Source: Acidobacteriota bacterium
GTDB lineage: Bacteria; Acidobacteriota; Vicinamibacteria; Vicinamibacterales; 2-12-FULL-66-21
Assembly (NCBI GenBank): GCA_013362195.1
Contig: JABFWM010000103.1
Location: forward strand, 1-5,641
Direction: 5' to 3'
Length of the DNA: 5,641 bases
Shown here: in pieces, positions 1 to 5,641 of the stretch
How the letters are laid out: each line of letters opens with the position of its first letter
Position numbering within the stretch: position 1 is the stretch's first letter
The notes under the pieces: generated by a model
Database searches by the model: none
Seen by the model: the letters and a program-made list of their open reading frames with translations, nothing else
Told to the model about the DNA's origin: nothing
Made by a program: the position numbers and the translations under genes

Positions 1-5
1 CCGCG

Positions 6-28
6 GCGGGATCTCGGTCAGATCCCGC
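6..28. terminator. GC-rich hairpin, possible terminator of an upstream gene
   Basis: A perfect 9-bp inverted repeat (GCGGGATCT at 6-14 and AGATCCCGC at 20-28) encloses a 5-base loop, CGGTC. The following bases are pyrimidine-rich (TCCCTCT) but contain no run of T, so this is not a textbook intrinsic terminator. It could end transcription of a gene lying before the window or form the 5' leader of the radical SAM gene, whose start lies 47 bases downstream. The stem is seen directly; its role is inferred. Confidence 0.35.
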
Positions 29-64
29 TCCCTCTGTGTGGTCGTGGTGCGCCCCCACCAATCT

Positions 65-70
65 GGAGAG
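65..70 (+). promoter_or_regulatory. Ribosome binding site that sets the gene 1 start
   Basis: GGAGAG lies 4 bases before the ATG at 75 (6 bases if the core is taken as GGAG). It favours this ATG over the in-frame ATG at 36, which has no purine-rich site before it and would add 13 residues (MWSWCAPTNLERS) ahead of the typical MRVMLVDLP first strand. Confidence 0.65.
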
Positions 71-74
71 ATCT

Positions 75-1475
75 ATGCGTGTGATGCTCGTCGATTTGCC
101 TGCACGCGATGGCTTCGTGTCGAAAGACACCATCGCCGGCGGGTACGGTTCACGGCTCGTTCCCTTCTCGCGCGTGACGCGGCTGGTCAGCGAATGCAAG
201 CGGCGGTTTCACGAAGTGCCCAGCGTGCAGCTCGCCCAGCTCGCGGCCATTCTCACGCGTCACGGGCACGACGTCATCTGGTCGCGCGGCGAGCTGCCGC
301 GGACGGATGCGGCGATCGTGCTGAGCTCGCTCGTCGATCACCGGCACGAGGCGGTGTGGGCTGATGAGTGCCGGCGGCGGACCGGCGCGCATGTCGGGTT
401 CGTCGGCCTCGCGGCGTCGAAGCTCCCCGAGCTGTTCCGCTCGTCGGCGGATTTCGTCGTCATCGGCGAGCCGGATGCCGCGATCGAACGGCTCGCCCGG
501 GGCGAGGCGCTGTCCGGCGTGGTCACGAGCCCGCCGGTGCCGGACCTCGACGCGCTGCCGCTGGCCCAGTGGGACGCGCTCGAAGCGCGGCGCCGCGCGC
601 GGCGCGTGGTCCCGCTGATGCCGCGGCCCTACGGCGGCGGGATCCCGGTGCTCGCGAGCCGCGGCTGCCCCGAGTTCTGCACCTACTGCCCGCATAGAAT
701 TCTGGCGGGGCACCGCATGCGATCGGTCGGCCATATCGTCGCCGAGCTCGAAGCCTTGTGCGCCCGCTTCGGCCATCCCTACGTGATCTTCCGCGATCCG
801 CTGTTCACCGAGGATCGCGACCGCGTGCTCGCGCTCGCCGACGCGATCCTGACGCGCGGCCTCACGCTCCGCTTCGAATGCGAGACACGGCTGGATCGCC
901 TGGACGCGCCGCTGCTCGACGCGCTGCACCGCGCCGGGCTGCGCGCGATCAGCTTCGGCGTGGAGTCGGTCTCGCCCGAGACGCTGCGCCGCGTCGGACG
1001 GCGCCCGACGGCGGACCCGCATCAGCGTGCGATCGTCGATCACTGCCGGCGCCGCGGCATCGTCACCGCCGCGTTCTACGTGCTCGGCTTCCTGCAGGAC
1101 GACTGGGCGTCGATTGCCGCCACCATCGACTATGCGATCGCGCTGGGATCCTCCTTTGCGCAGTTCAAGCTGCTGACGCCGTATCCGGCGACGCCGCTCT
1201 GGAAGCAGCTGGCGCCGCGGGTCTACGAGCGCGACTGGGAGAAGTTCGACGGCTTCACGCCGACCTTCGAGCATCCCTCGTTGAGCGCGCGCGAGCTGCG
1301 GTTCCTGCTCGGCGCGGCCTATACCCGCTTTTACGTGCGGCCGTCGCTGCTCTCCACGTGGGCGCGCGTGCCGACGCGATCGGTGCGCTCCGTCATGCGC
1401 TGGGCCGACGGACGCGTCGCTGCGCGGCACGCACGCCGCGAGTTCGCGACGATGTCGAGGACGGTGACGTGCTGA
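75..1475 (+). CDS. Radical SAM protein with N-terminal B12-binding-like domain
   Basis: This 466-residue protein probably uses a [4Fe-4S] cluster and S-adenosylmethionine to start radical chemistry. The cluster motif CxxxCxxC is clear at C198, C202 and C205 (GCPEFCTYC). Residues 1-160 look like the Rossmann domain that precedes many such enzymes: MRVMLVDLP as first strand and a GEPD turn at 131-134. The cobalamin-ligating DxHxxG motif is absent, so B12 binding is doubtful. The radical SAM barrel spans about 190-400, with a D-containing strand (VIFRDPLFTED), SFGVES at 293-298 and TPYPATP at 368-374, as in Elp3/MiaB-like barrels. The last 60 residues are basic and helical in character. The ATG at 75 follows a good ribosome binding site. 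The gene's end overlaps the aminotransferase start by 7 bases, so the two are probably made together. The substrate is unknown; a sugar, lipid or nucleotide-sugar modification is inferred from neighbours only. The family call is firm. Confidence 0.93.
   Translation: MRVMLVDLPARDGFVSKDTIAGGYGSRLVPFSRVTRLVSECKRRFHEVPSVQLAQLAAILTRHGHDVIWSRGELPRTDAAIVLSSLVDHRHEAVWADECRRRTGAHVGFVGLAASKLPELFRSSADFVVIGEPDAAIERLARGEALSGVVTSPPVPDLDALPLAQWDALEARRRARRVVPLMPRPYGGGIPVLASRGCPEFCTYCPHRILAGHRMRSVGHIVAELEALCARFGHPYVIFRDPLFTEDRDRVLALADAILTRGLTLRFECETRLDRLDAPLLDALHRAGLRAISFGVESVSPETLRRVGRRPTADPHQRAIVDHCRRRGIVTAAFYVLGFLQDDWASIAATIDYAIALGSSFAQFKLLTPYPATPLWKQLAPRVYERDWEKFDGFTPTFEHPSLSARELRFLLGAAYTRFYVRPSLLSTWARVPTRSVRSVMRWADGRVAARHARREFATMSRTVTC
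1457..1461 (+). promoter_or_regulatory. Ribosome binding site inside gene 1 for gene 2
   Basis: GAGGA sits inside the last codons of the radical SAM gene, 7 bases before the GTG at 1469. No ATG occurs in the right frame nearby, so this site supports the GTG as the aminotransferase start. It also implies coupling of translation across the 7-base overlap. Confidence 0.55.
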
Positions 1476-2761
1476 CCGCCATCTGCCGCTACGGGCCGCG
1501 CGTCGTGCCCGACACGCGCGCGATCATCGCGCGCTGCCGCGCGCGGGGCGAGATCGTGCACGGTCCGGACATCCGCCACTTCGAGCGTGCGTGCGCGGCG
1601 TATGTCGGCGCCGCCGATGGCGTGAGCACGTCGTTCGGACGGATGGCGCTCTACTACATCCTCCAGGCGCTGGATCTTCCGTCGGGCGGCGAGGTCATCG
1701 TGCCGGCGCTGACCTTCTGGGTCGTCCCCGAGATCGTGCGCGCCGCCGGTCTCACGCCGGTGTTCGCGGACGTCGACCCGCGCACCTTCACGCTCGATCC
1801 GGCGTCGCTCGAACGCGCCATCACGCCGCGCAGCGTGGCGGTGATTCCGACGCATTTGTACGGCTTGCCCTGCGACATGGACGCCATCGGTGATATCGCC
1901 GCGCGCGCGCAGCTCGCCGTGATCGAGGACTGCGCGCATGCGCTCGGCGCGAGGTGGCGCGGCCGCCACGTCGGCACCTTCGGCGATGCCGCCTTCTTCA
2001 GCTTTCAAACACTGAAGCCGCTGAATACCTACGGCGGCGGCCTGGCGATCGCGCGCGATCCGCAGGTGCGCGCGCGGATCCGGCAGCAGGCCGGCAGCGA
2101 ACCGTGGCCGTCCGTCGAGCGGATCGACAAGCGGCTGCGGCTCGGCGCGGTGCAGCGCACCTTCAGCCGCCCGGGCGTGTTCACCTGCACCGCGTACCCG
2201 GCGCTGGTCGCCGCGATGCTCTGGAAGGCGCGGCCCGACGTCTATCTCTGGGAGAAGATTCGTCCGCTGTCGCCGCTGCCCGACGGCTACCGCGAGCGGT
2301 ATACGAACGTGCAGGCCGCGCTCGGCCTCGCCGGATTGCACCGGCTTGCCGCGTGGACGAGCGCGACCCGCATGCACGCCCGCATCATGGACGATGCCTT
2401 GCGGGAGATCCCGGGTGTCCAGATTCCACACGTGCCGGAAGGCGCGGAGCACGTGTATTACCAGTATTGCCTCTACACGCCGGACCGGGATCGCGTCGTC
2501 CGGCGGGCGCTGCTGCGTGGCGTCGACGTCGAGACGCTGCACGTGGACGTATGTTCGACATTGTCGCTCTTTGGCAGCCAGCCACCCACGCCGGGCGCCG
2601 AACGGGCGGCCGAGGCCATTCAGGTGCCGGTGTACGCCTCACTGCACCGGGCGGGCGCGCGGCGGGTGGCGGGGCGGATCCAGCGCGTTCTGGCGGGCAT
2701 TGGCGGCCTTCCGGCCCCTGATCGGCCGGCCCCGGTCGGGGCCGGGCCATCCGGCCGGTAG
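1469..2761 (+). CDS. DegT/DnrJ/EryC1/StrS aminotransferase, long-insert form
   Basis: A 430-residue PLP-dependent enzyme of the family that transfers an amino group to nucleotide-linked keto sugars; some members are dehydratases instead. Visible family signs are the N-terminal segment HGPDIRHFERACAAYVG, the PLP-contacting IPALTF-like strand (IVPALTFWV), the PLP-ring aspartate D154 in EDCAHALGA, and the Schiff-base lysine K183 in SFQTLKPLNTYGGG. N280 in TNVQAALGL and VPVYASL near the end are also typical. The stretch from K183 to N280 is about 50 residues longer than I expect for this family and holds a hydrophobic run (VFTCTAYPALVAAMLW). The GTG at 1469 was chosen because of GAGGA upstream, the 7-base overlap with gene 1 and the lack of another start before the conserved region. 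The open frame continues far upstream over gene 1, but that part is only a shadow. The last 18 residues are Gly/Pro/Ala-rich and are encoded by a GC hairpin. The exact substrate cannot be told. Confidence 0.92.
   Translation: MLTAICRYGPRVVPDTRAIIARCRARGEIVHGPDIRHFERACAAYVGAADGVSTSFGRMALYYILQALDLPSGGEVIVPALTFWVVPEIVRAAGLTPVFADVDPRTFTLDPASLERAITPRSVAVIPTHLYGLPCDMDAIGDIAARAQLAVIEDCAHALGARWRGRHVGTFGDAAFFSFQTLKPLNTYGGGLAIARDPQVRARIRQQAGSEPWPSVERIDKRLRLGAVQRTFSRPGVFTCTAYPALVAAMLWKARPDVYLWEKIRPLSPLPDGYRERYTNVQAALGLAGLHRLAAWTSATRMHARIMDDALREIPGVQIPHVPEGAEHVYYQYCLYTPDRDRVVRRALLRGVDVETLHVDVCSTLSLFGSQPPTPGAERAAEAIQVPVYASLHRAGARRVAGRIQRVLAGIGGLPAPDRPAPVGAGPSGR
2726..2745. repeat. Strong GC hairpin in the last codons of gene 2
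   Basis: CCGGCCCC at 2726-2733 and GGGGCCGG at 2738-2745 form a perfect 8-bp stem with the loop GGTC. It lies 13 bases before the TAG stop at 2759. No T run follows, so it is not a classical terminator. It could slow ribosomes, protect the upstream part of the message from exonucleases, or reduce readthrough into the epimerase gene. The structure is seen; any function is inferred. Confidence 0.5.
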
Positions 2762-2787
2762 CGTTCGGTTCGCGCACGGATATTGCT

Positions 2788-2793
2788 AAGGTG
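2788..2793 (+). promoter_or_regulatory. Ribosome binding site of gene 3
   Basis: AAGGTG lies 6 bases before the ATG at 2800, a near-ideal Shine-Dalgarno match that fixes the epimerase start. The 38-base gap between the gene 2 stop and this start is otherwise featureless, with a small AT-richer patch (ATATTGCTAA) around 2780-2789 that I do not call a promoter. Confidence 0.7.
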
Positions 2794-2799
2794 TAGGGC

Positions 2800-3750
2800 A
2801 TGGCTCATTACCTCGTGACCGGCGGGGCCGGTTTCATTGGATCGCATCTGACCGAGGAACTGGCGCGGCGCGGGCACCGCGTGCGCGTCGCCGACAACCT
2901 CAGTACGGGCAAGCGCTCGAATCTCGATCACGTGCCGGGCGTCGAGTTCCTCGAAGGAGACCTGGCGGATCTGGATTTCGCGCACCGCGCGGTGGCCGGC
3001 TGCGAGTACGTGCTGCACCAGGCGGCCATCCCGTCGGTGCCCCGGTCGGTCAAGGATCCGGTGACGTCGAACCGCGCGAACGTCGACGCGACCGTGAACA
3101 CGCTGGTCGCGGCGCGCGATGCCGGCGTGAAGCGGCTCGTCTTCGCGGCCTCGTCCTCCGCGTACGGCAACACGCCGACGCTGCCGAAGCACGAAGAGAT
3201 GCCGACCAGTCCGCTGTCGCCGTACGCGCTGCAGAAAGTCGTGGGCGAACAGTACCTGCAGATGTTCACGCGGCTCTACGGGCTGGAAACGGTCTCCATC
3301 CGCTACTTCAACGTGTTCGGGCCGCGGCAGGATCCGTCGTCGCCGTATTCCGGCGTCATCTCGGTGTTCGCGTCGGCGCTGATCGAGAACCGCTCGCCGA
3401 AGATCTACGGCGACGGCGAGCAGACGCGCGACTTCACCTACGTCGCCAACGTGGTCGACGGCGTGCTGCGCGCGTGCGAGGCCCCCGGCGCGAGCGGCGA
3501 GATCATCAACGTCGCGACCGGCGGGCGCATCTCGCTGAACGAGCTGTTCCGCGCGATGCGCGGGCTGGTCGGCGCGACCGCCGAGCCGGCCTACGACGAG
3601 CCGCGCGCCGGCGACGTCCGCGACTCGCAGGCCGACATCGCCAAGGCGCGACGTGTGCTCGGCTACGAGCCGATCGTGCCGTTCGAAGAAGGCCTGCGGC
3701 GCACCGTCGAGTGGTACCGCACGGCGGGCGCCGCAATCGCGAATCCCTGA
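2800..3750 (+). CDS. NAD-dependent UDP-sugar 4-epimerase/dehydratase (extended SDR)
   Basis: A complete 316-residue cytoplasmic enzyme that most resembles UDP-glucose or UDP-N-acetylglucosamine 4-epimerases (GalE/WbpP type), which invert C4 of a nucleotide sugar through a keto intermediate. The N-terminal Rossmann motif TGGAGFIG is at residues 7-14, with D32 in ADN placed to hold the NAD ribose. The catalytic set is a Ser cluster at 118-120 (SSSAYGN) and YxxxK at Y142/K146 (YALQK). RYFNVFGPRQDP at 168-179, IYGDGEQTRDF around 202-212 and the late EPRAGDVRDSQADI segment are typical substrate-binding parts of this group. Length matches the family. It starts 38 bases after gene 2 with its own strong ribosome binding site, so it is likely in the same operon. 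It could supply a sugar for the aminotransferase or for a glycosyltransferase. Whether it acts on acetylated or plain sugars, or is a uronate epimerase or decarboxylase, cannot be decided by eye. Confidence 0.95.
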   Translation: MAHYLVTGGAGFIGSHLTEELARRGHRVRVADNLSTGKRSNLDHVPGVEFLEGDLADLDFAHRAVAGCEYVLHQAAIPSVPRSVKDPVTSNRANVDATVNTLVAARDAGVKRLVFAASSSAYGNTPTLPKHEEMPTSPLSPYALQKVVGEQYLQMFTRLYGLETVSIRYFNVFGPRQDPSSPYSGVISVFASALIENRSPKIYGDGEQTRDFTYVANVVDGVLRACEAPGASGEIINVATGGRISLNELFRAMRGLVGATAEPAYDEPRAGDVRDSQADIAKARRVLGYEPIVPFEEGLRRTVEWYRTAGAAIANP

Positions 3751-3798
3751 TCGCTCATCGGGATCCCGGATCGGCGATGAAGGAATTCCCCAGGGGCG

Positions 3799-3828
3799 TT
3801 GCGAGCCGACGCTTCACGGGCTCATACT
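3799..3828 (+). promoter_or_regulatory. Candidate sigma70-like promoter just before gene 4
   Basis: TTGCGA (3799-3804) and CATACT (3823-3828) stand 18 bases apart and match the -35 and -10 consensus at four and five of six positions. A start about 8 bases after the -10 box would fall at the GTG of gene 4 (3836), giving a leaderless message. This fits the lack of a good ribosome binding site there. The 85-base spacer also has weak dyad symmetry at 3750-3778 without a T run. Chance matches to such boxes are common, so this is tentative. Confidence 0.35.
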
Positions 3829-3835
3829 CCGAAGC

Positions 3836-4867
3836 GTGCCCCGTGTCCGTGCAGCTCTACTGCTCGTTGCACTGATTGCATCCGCCTCGCCTGGCGGCGG
3901 CGCGCAGCAGGCGAGGCCCCGCTTCTGGTTCTGTCCCGGCCCCGGCACGCTCGACTACGTCCGGCTGTTCGACCATCCCGAGGAGTGGCGCCACGCGCGG
4001 CCGCTCGTCTCGGTCTTCAAGTTCTACCAGCAGCACACGTTCATGCCGGCGCCCGCCATCGTCGGGCCCGACACCTACGACGCGTTCGTCCGCGCCGGCG
4101 TCTTCCGCCGCTTGAAACAGTGGCGCATCGAGATCGCGATCGAGCTGGCGTCGGTCAAGGAGTTCTACTGCACGCCCGATGCGAGCGGGATGAACGAGTC
4201 AATCGCCGCGACGCTCCGATCGGTCCGCGCGGTCGAAGCCGCGGGCGGCACGGTTGCGTACCTGGCGATGGACGAGCCGTTCGTGTCGGGCCGCGCCCGC
4301 GTCTGCGGCGGACCGGCGCTCGAGCCGACGGCCGACCGCGTGGCGACCTACACGAATGCGGTTCGGAGCGCCTTTCCGGCGATCAAGCTCGGGCTGATCG
4401 AGGCGTATCCGTTCCTCGGTGCCGACGCCATCGACAACATCCTCGCGCTCCTGGCGGCGCGCAATGCTCTGCCCGCGTTCCTGCACCTCGACGTCGACTT
4501 GAACGCGATGCGGACGGGCCGCGACGATTTCACGCGCGACATGCGCCGATTGCGCGACGCGGCGAAGGCTCGCGGGATGCAGTTCGGGATCATCATCTGG
4601 GGCAACAACGGCGACGCCGATCCGCTGTATGCGCTCGACGCGTCACGCCTGGTCGAATCGGTGACGGCCGCGTTCCCGTCCTGGGACGACATGCCGGACC
4701 ACGTCATCGTCCAGAGCTGGGCGGAGTCGCGCACCGGCCTGCGGATCACCCCAACGAAACTCCCGCAAGACCGGCCTTTCACCCACACCAATCTGCTCTG
4801 GAACGTGTTCCGTCGGTTGCGAGGTCAATCGGGCCAACGGTCTGGGACCGCCGCTGGTGCCCGCTGA
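3836..4867 (+). CDS. Exported protein of unknown function, TIM-barrel-like
   Basis: I do not recognise the family. The 343-residue protein starts at GTG 3836, the only ATG/GTG/TTG in frame near the signal sequence. The signal has a basic start (VPRVR), a hydrophobic core (AALLLVALIASAS) and a probable cut near GGGAQQ, so the mature part works outside the cytoplasm. The mature protein alternates hydrophobic strands and helices as in an alpha/beta barrel. Acidic or aromatic residues sit at strand ends: LAMDEPF (D146, E147), LIEAYPF (E189), LHLDVDLN (D219, D221), IIIWGNN (W255) and VQSWAES (W295, E297). Such a pattern is common in glycoside hydrolases, so a glycan-acting enzyme is plausible but not shown. 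Cysteines are few (FWFCPG, FYCTPD, RVCGGP) and could pair after export. It follows the epimerase by 85 bases, perhaps with its own promoter, and its end overlaps the membrane protein gene by 11 bases. An inactive, binding-only protein is the main alternative. Confidence 0.82.
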   Translation: MPRVRAALLLVALIASASPGGGAQQARPRFWFCPGPGTLDYVRLFDHPEEWRHARPLVSVFKFYQQHTFMPAPAIVGPDTYDAFVRAGVFRRLKQWRIEIAIELASVKEFYCTPDASGMNESIAATLRSVRAVEAAGGTVAYLAMDEPFVSGRARVCGGPALEPTADRVATYTNAVRSAFPAIKLGLIEAYPFLGADAIDNILALLAARNALPAFLHLDVDLNAMRTGRDDFTRDMRRLRDAAKARGMQFGIIIWGNNGDADPLYALDASRLVESVTAAFPSWDDMPDHVIVQSWAESRTGLRITPTKLPQDRPFTHTNLLWNVFRRLRGQSGQRSGTAAGAR

Positions 4868-5641
4868 CGCCGCTCGCCGGCCATGGACAGATGCGCTCGT
4901 GGTCGCCGCGATCGGTCTCGTGCTGTACGCGTCCGCCGGCGCGCTCGGCGCGTATGCGGCGCGCGACGATTTTCAGTGGCTCAACGGCGCGCGCGAACTT
5001 CCGCTCGCGTACACCTTCCAGGTGAAGGGCCGCACGCACTTTTACCGACCGATGGCGGAGCTGTGGTGGTTCGCCAGCGCCCGCGTCTGCGGCCACCAGA
5101 TCGCCTGCTATCACGCGATCGAAGTGCTGACGCACATCGCGAACGCGCTGCTGTTCATGGCATTGACGCGCCGGCTGTTCGCGCGGCGGGACACCGCGCT
5201 CGCCTCCGCCGCGCTGTTCATCGTCATGCCGGCGTACGTGCAGGCGGTCGTGTGGGTCTGCGCGGTCACGACGCTGTTCGCGGCGTTCTGGTATCTCGTC
5301 TGCCTGCACGCCGCCCTGAGCGCAGCCGCCCGCGACCGCGCGGGCGGGTATTCCGGTGTCGCGATCGCGGCGGCGGGCGCCGCGCTCTACACGCACGAAT
5401 CGAGCGCCACGCTCGCGTTCACGATTCCGCTCGTCGTCTGGCTGAGCCCGTCGAAACGCAGATATGCACCGGACGCTGGCGAGGCCGCCGCCGGGCTGGC
5501 GCTGCTCGCGCTCTTTGCGTACACGACGCTCGTCGCCAACGCCCACAACTACGTCTTCACGAGCGGCCACTACACCGCGGGACGTCATGCCCTGGCCCAC
5601 GCCTTCGATTACATCCGTGCGCTGTACGTAGGGCGCCGCGC
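4857..5641 (+). CDS. GT-C-like membrane glycosyltransferase, 3' end beyond window
   Basis: The first 261 residues of a polytopic membrane protein, cut by the window edge while still open. About seven hydrophobic segments are visible, near residues 12-35, 83-104, 112-136, 137-157, 164-178, 183-198 and 208-228. Right after the first comes DDFQWL (D37, D38), the place where GT-C glycosyltransferases keep a catalytic acidic residue. HFYRPMAELWWF (61-72), then H86 and H93, and THES (179-182) recall the arrangement in PMT/ArnT/TMTC-like enzymes, which move sugars from polyprenyl-phosphate carriers on the outer membrane face. The GTG at 4857 is the first usable start: no ATG, GTG or TTG occurs in this frame from 4740 up to it, and GGGA lies 9 bases before it. 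GTG at 4899 is an alternative but would remove part of the first membrane segment. The 11-base overlap with gene 4 suggests coupled translation. The GT-C assignment rests on motif layout, so the exact family stays open. Confidence 0.8.
   Translation, partial: MPADAARRPWTDALVVAAIGLVLYASAGALGAYAARDDFQWLNGARELPLAYTFQVKGRTHFYRPMAELWWFASARVCGHQIACYHAIEVLTHIANALLFMALTRRLFARRDTALASAALFIVMPAYVQAVVWVCAVTTLFAAFWYLVCLHAALSAAARDRAGGYSGVAIAAAGAALYTHESSATLAFTIPLVVWLSPSKRRYAPDAGEAAAGLALLALFAYTTLVANAHNYVFTSGHYTAGRHALAHAFDYIRALYVGRR

Noticed and set aside
36..74. ATG at 36 as the start of gene 1
   Set aside because: It has no purine-rich site upstream, and its extra 13 residues precede the typical beginning of the domain. 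The ATG at 75 has GGAGAG.
150..1430. 426-codon open frame on the minus strand opposite gene 1
   Set aside because: Its translation is Arg/Ala/Asp-rich with no recognisable motif, while the plus strand encodes a clear radical SAM protein. Strong G/C bias at third positions keeps antisense frames open.
758..1468. Upstream extension of the gene 2 frame, making a 667-residue fusion
   Set aside because: The added part is Arg/Ala/Pro-rich and overlaps the conserved radical SAM barrel in another frame. The aminotransferase fold begins normally at about 1469.
1331..2542. 403-codon open frame on the minus strand opposite gene 2
   Set aside because: Low-complexity Arg/Ala/His-rich translation with no domain signs; it is antisense to well-conserved aminotransferase motifs.
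3750..3778. Dyad symmetry after the epimerase gene as a terminator
   Set aside because: The stem is broken (5 bp, then a 4x5 internal loop, then 3 bp around GATC) and no T run follows.
3777..3875. 32-codon plus-strand ORF (MKEFPRGVASRRF...) overlapping the gene 4 start
   Set aside because: No good ribosome binding site and no recognisable features. It could be a small upstream ORF, but it would not be on the leaderless message proposed for gene 4.
3799..5025. 408-codon plus-strand frame across genes 4 and 5
   Set aside because: The translation is dominated by Arg and Ala, without a signal or domain. The alternative frames give a signal peptide protein and a membrane protein.
4779..5600. 273-codon minus-strand frame opposite gene 5
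   Set aside because: Very rich in Arg and Glu with no motif; the plus strand gives coherent membrane segments.
1..5641. CRISPR arrays, tRNA or rRNA genes, insertion sequences, toxin-antitoxin pairs
   Set aside because: No spaced direct repeats, RNA-gene features, transposase motifs or terminal inverted repeats were seen, and coding sequence fills nearly all of the window.

Overview
The window is GC-rich DNA, dense in genes, with all five genes on the + strand. Third codon positions are almost always G or C, and start codons include several GTGs. Overlaps or short gaps separate most genes. This suits a high-GC, probably Gram-negative soil-type bacterium, and an Acidobacteriota-like origin is a guess from general style only. 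No rRNA, tRNA or other taxonomic marker is present.

Layout: (1) 1-74, a short leader with a strong GC hairpin and a ribosome binding site. (2) 75-1475, a radical SAM protein with an N-terminal B12-binding-like Rossmann region. (3) 1469-2761, a PLP-dependent DegT/DnrJ/EryC1/StrS aminotransferase that overlaps gene 1 by 7 bases, so the two are probably translationally coupled. It carries an unusually long insert after the active-site lysine. (4) 2800-3750, a complete NAD-dependent UDP-sugar 4-epimerase/dehydratase of the extended SDR family. (5) 3751-3835, an 85-base spacer with a promoter-like pair of boxes right before the next start. (6) 3836-4867, an exported protein of unrecognised family with TIM-barrel-like character. 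(7) 4857-5641, the N-terminal part of a polytopic membrane protein resembling GT-C glycosyltransferases. It overlaps gene 4 by 11 bases and is cut by the window edge.

Together the genes read as part of a surface-glycan or glycolipid locus. The epimerase and aminotransferase would make or modify nucleotide-activated sugars. The radical SAM enzyme would perform a difficult modification, possibly on the product or substrate of its coupled partner. The GT-C-like protein would transfer a lipid-linked sugar on the outer face of the membrane, and the exported protein could act on the glycan outside the cytoplasm. Only the enzyme families of genes 1-3 are well supported; the shared pathway is inference. 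I do not see a clearly new defence or mobile system. The most unusual parts are the coupled radical SAM/aminotransferase pair, the insert in the aminotransferase, and the unrecognised exported protein paired with the GT-C-like gene.
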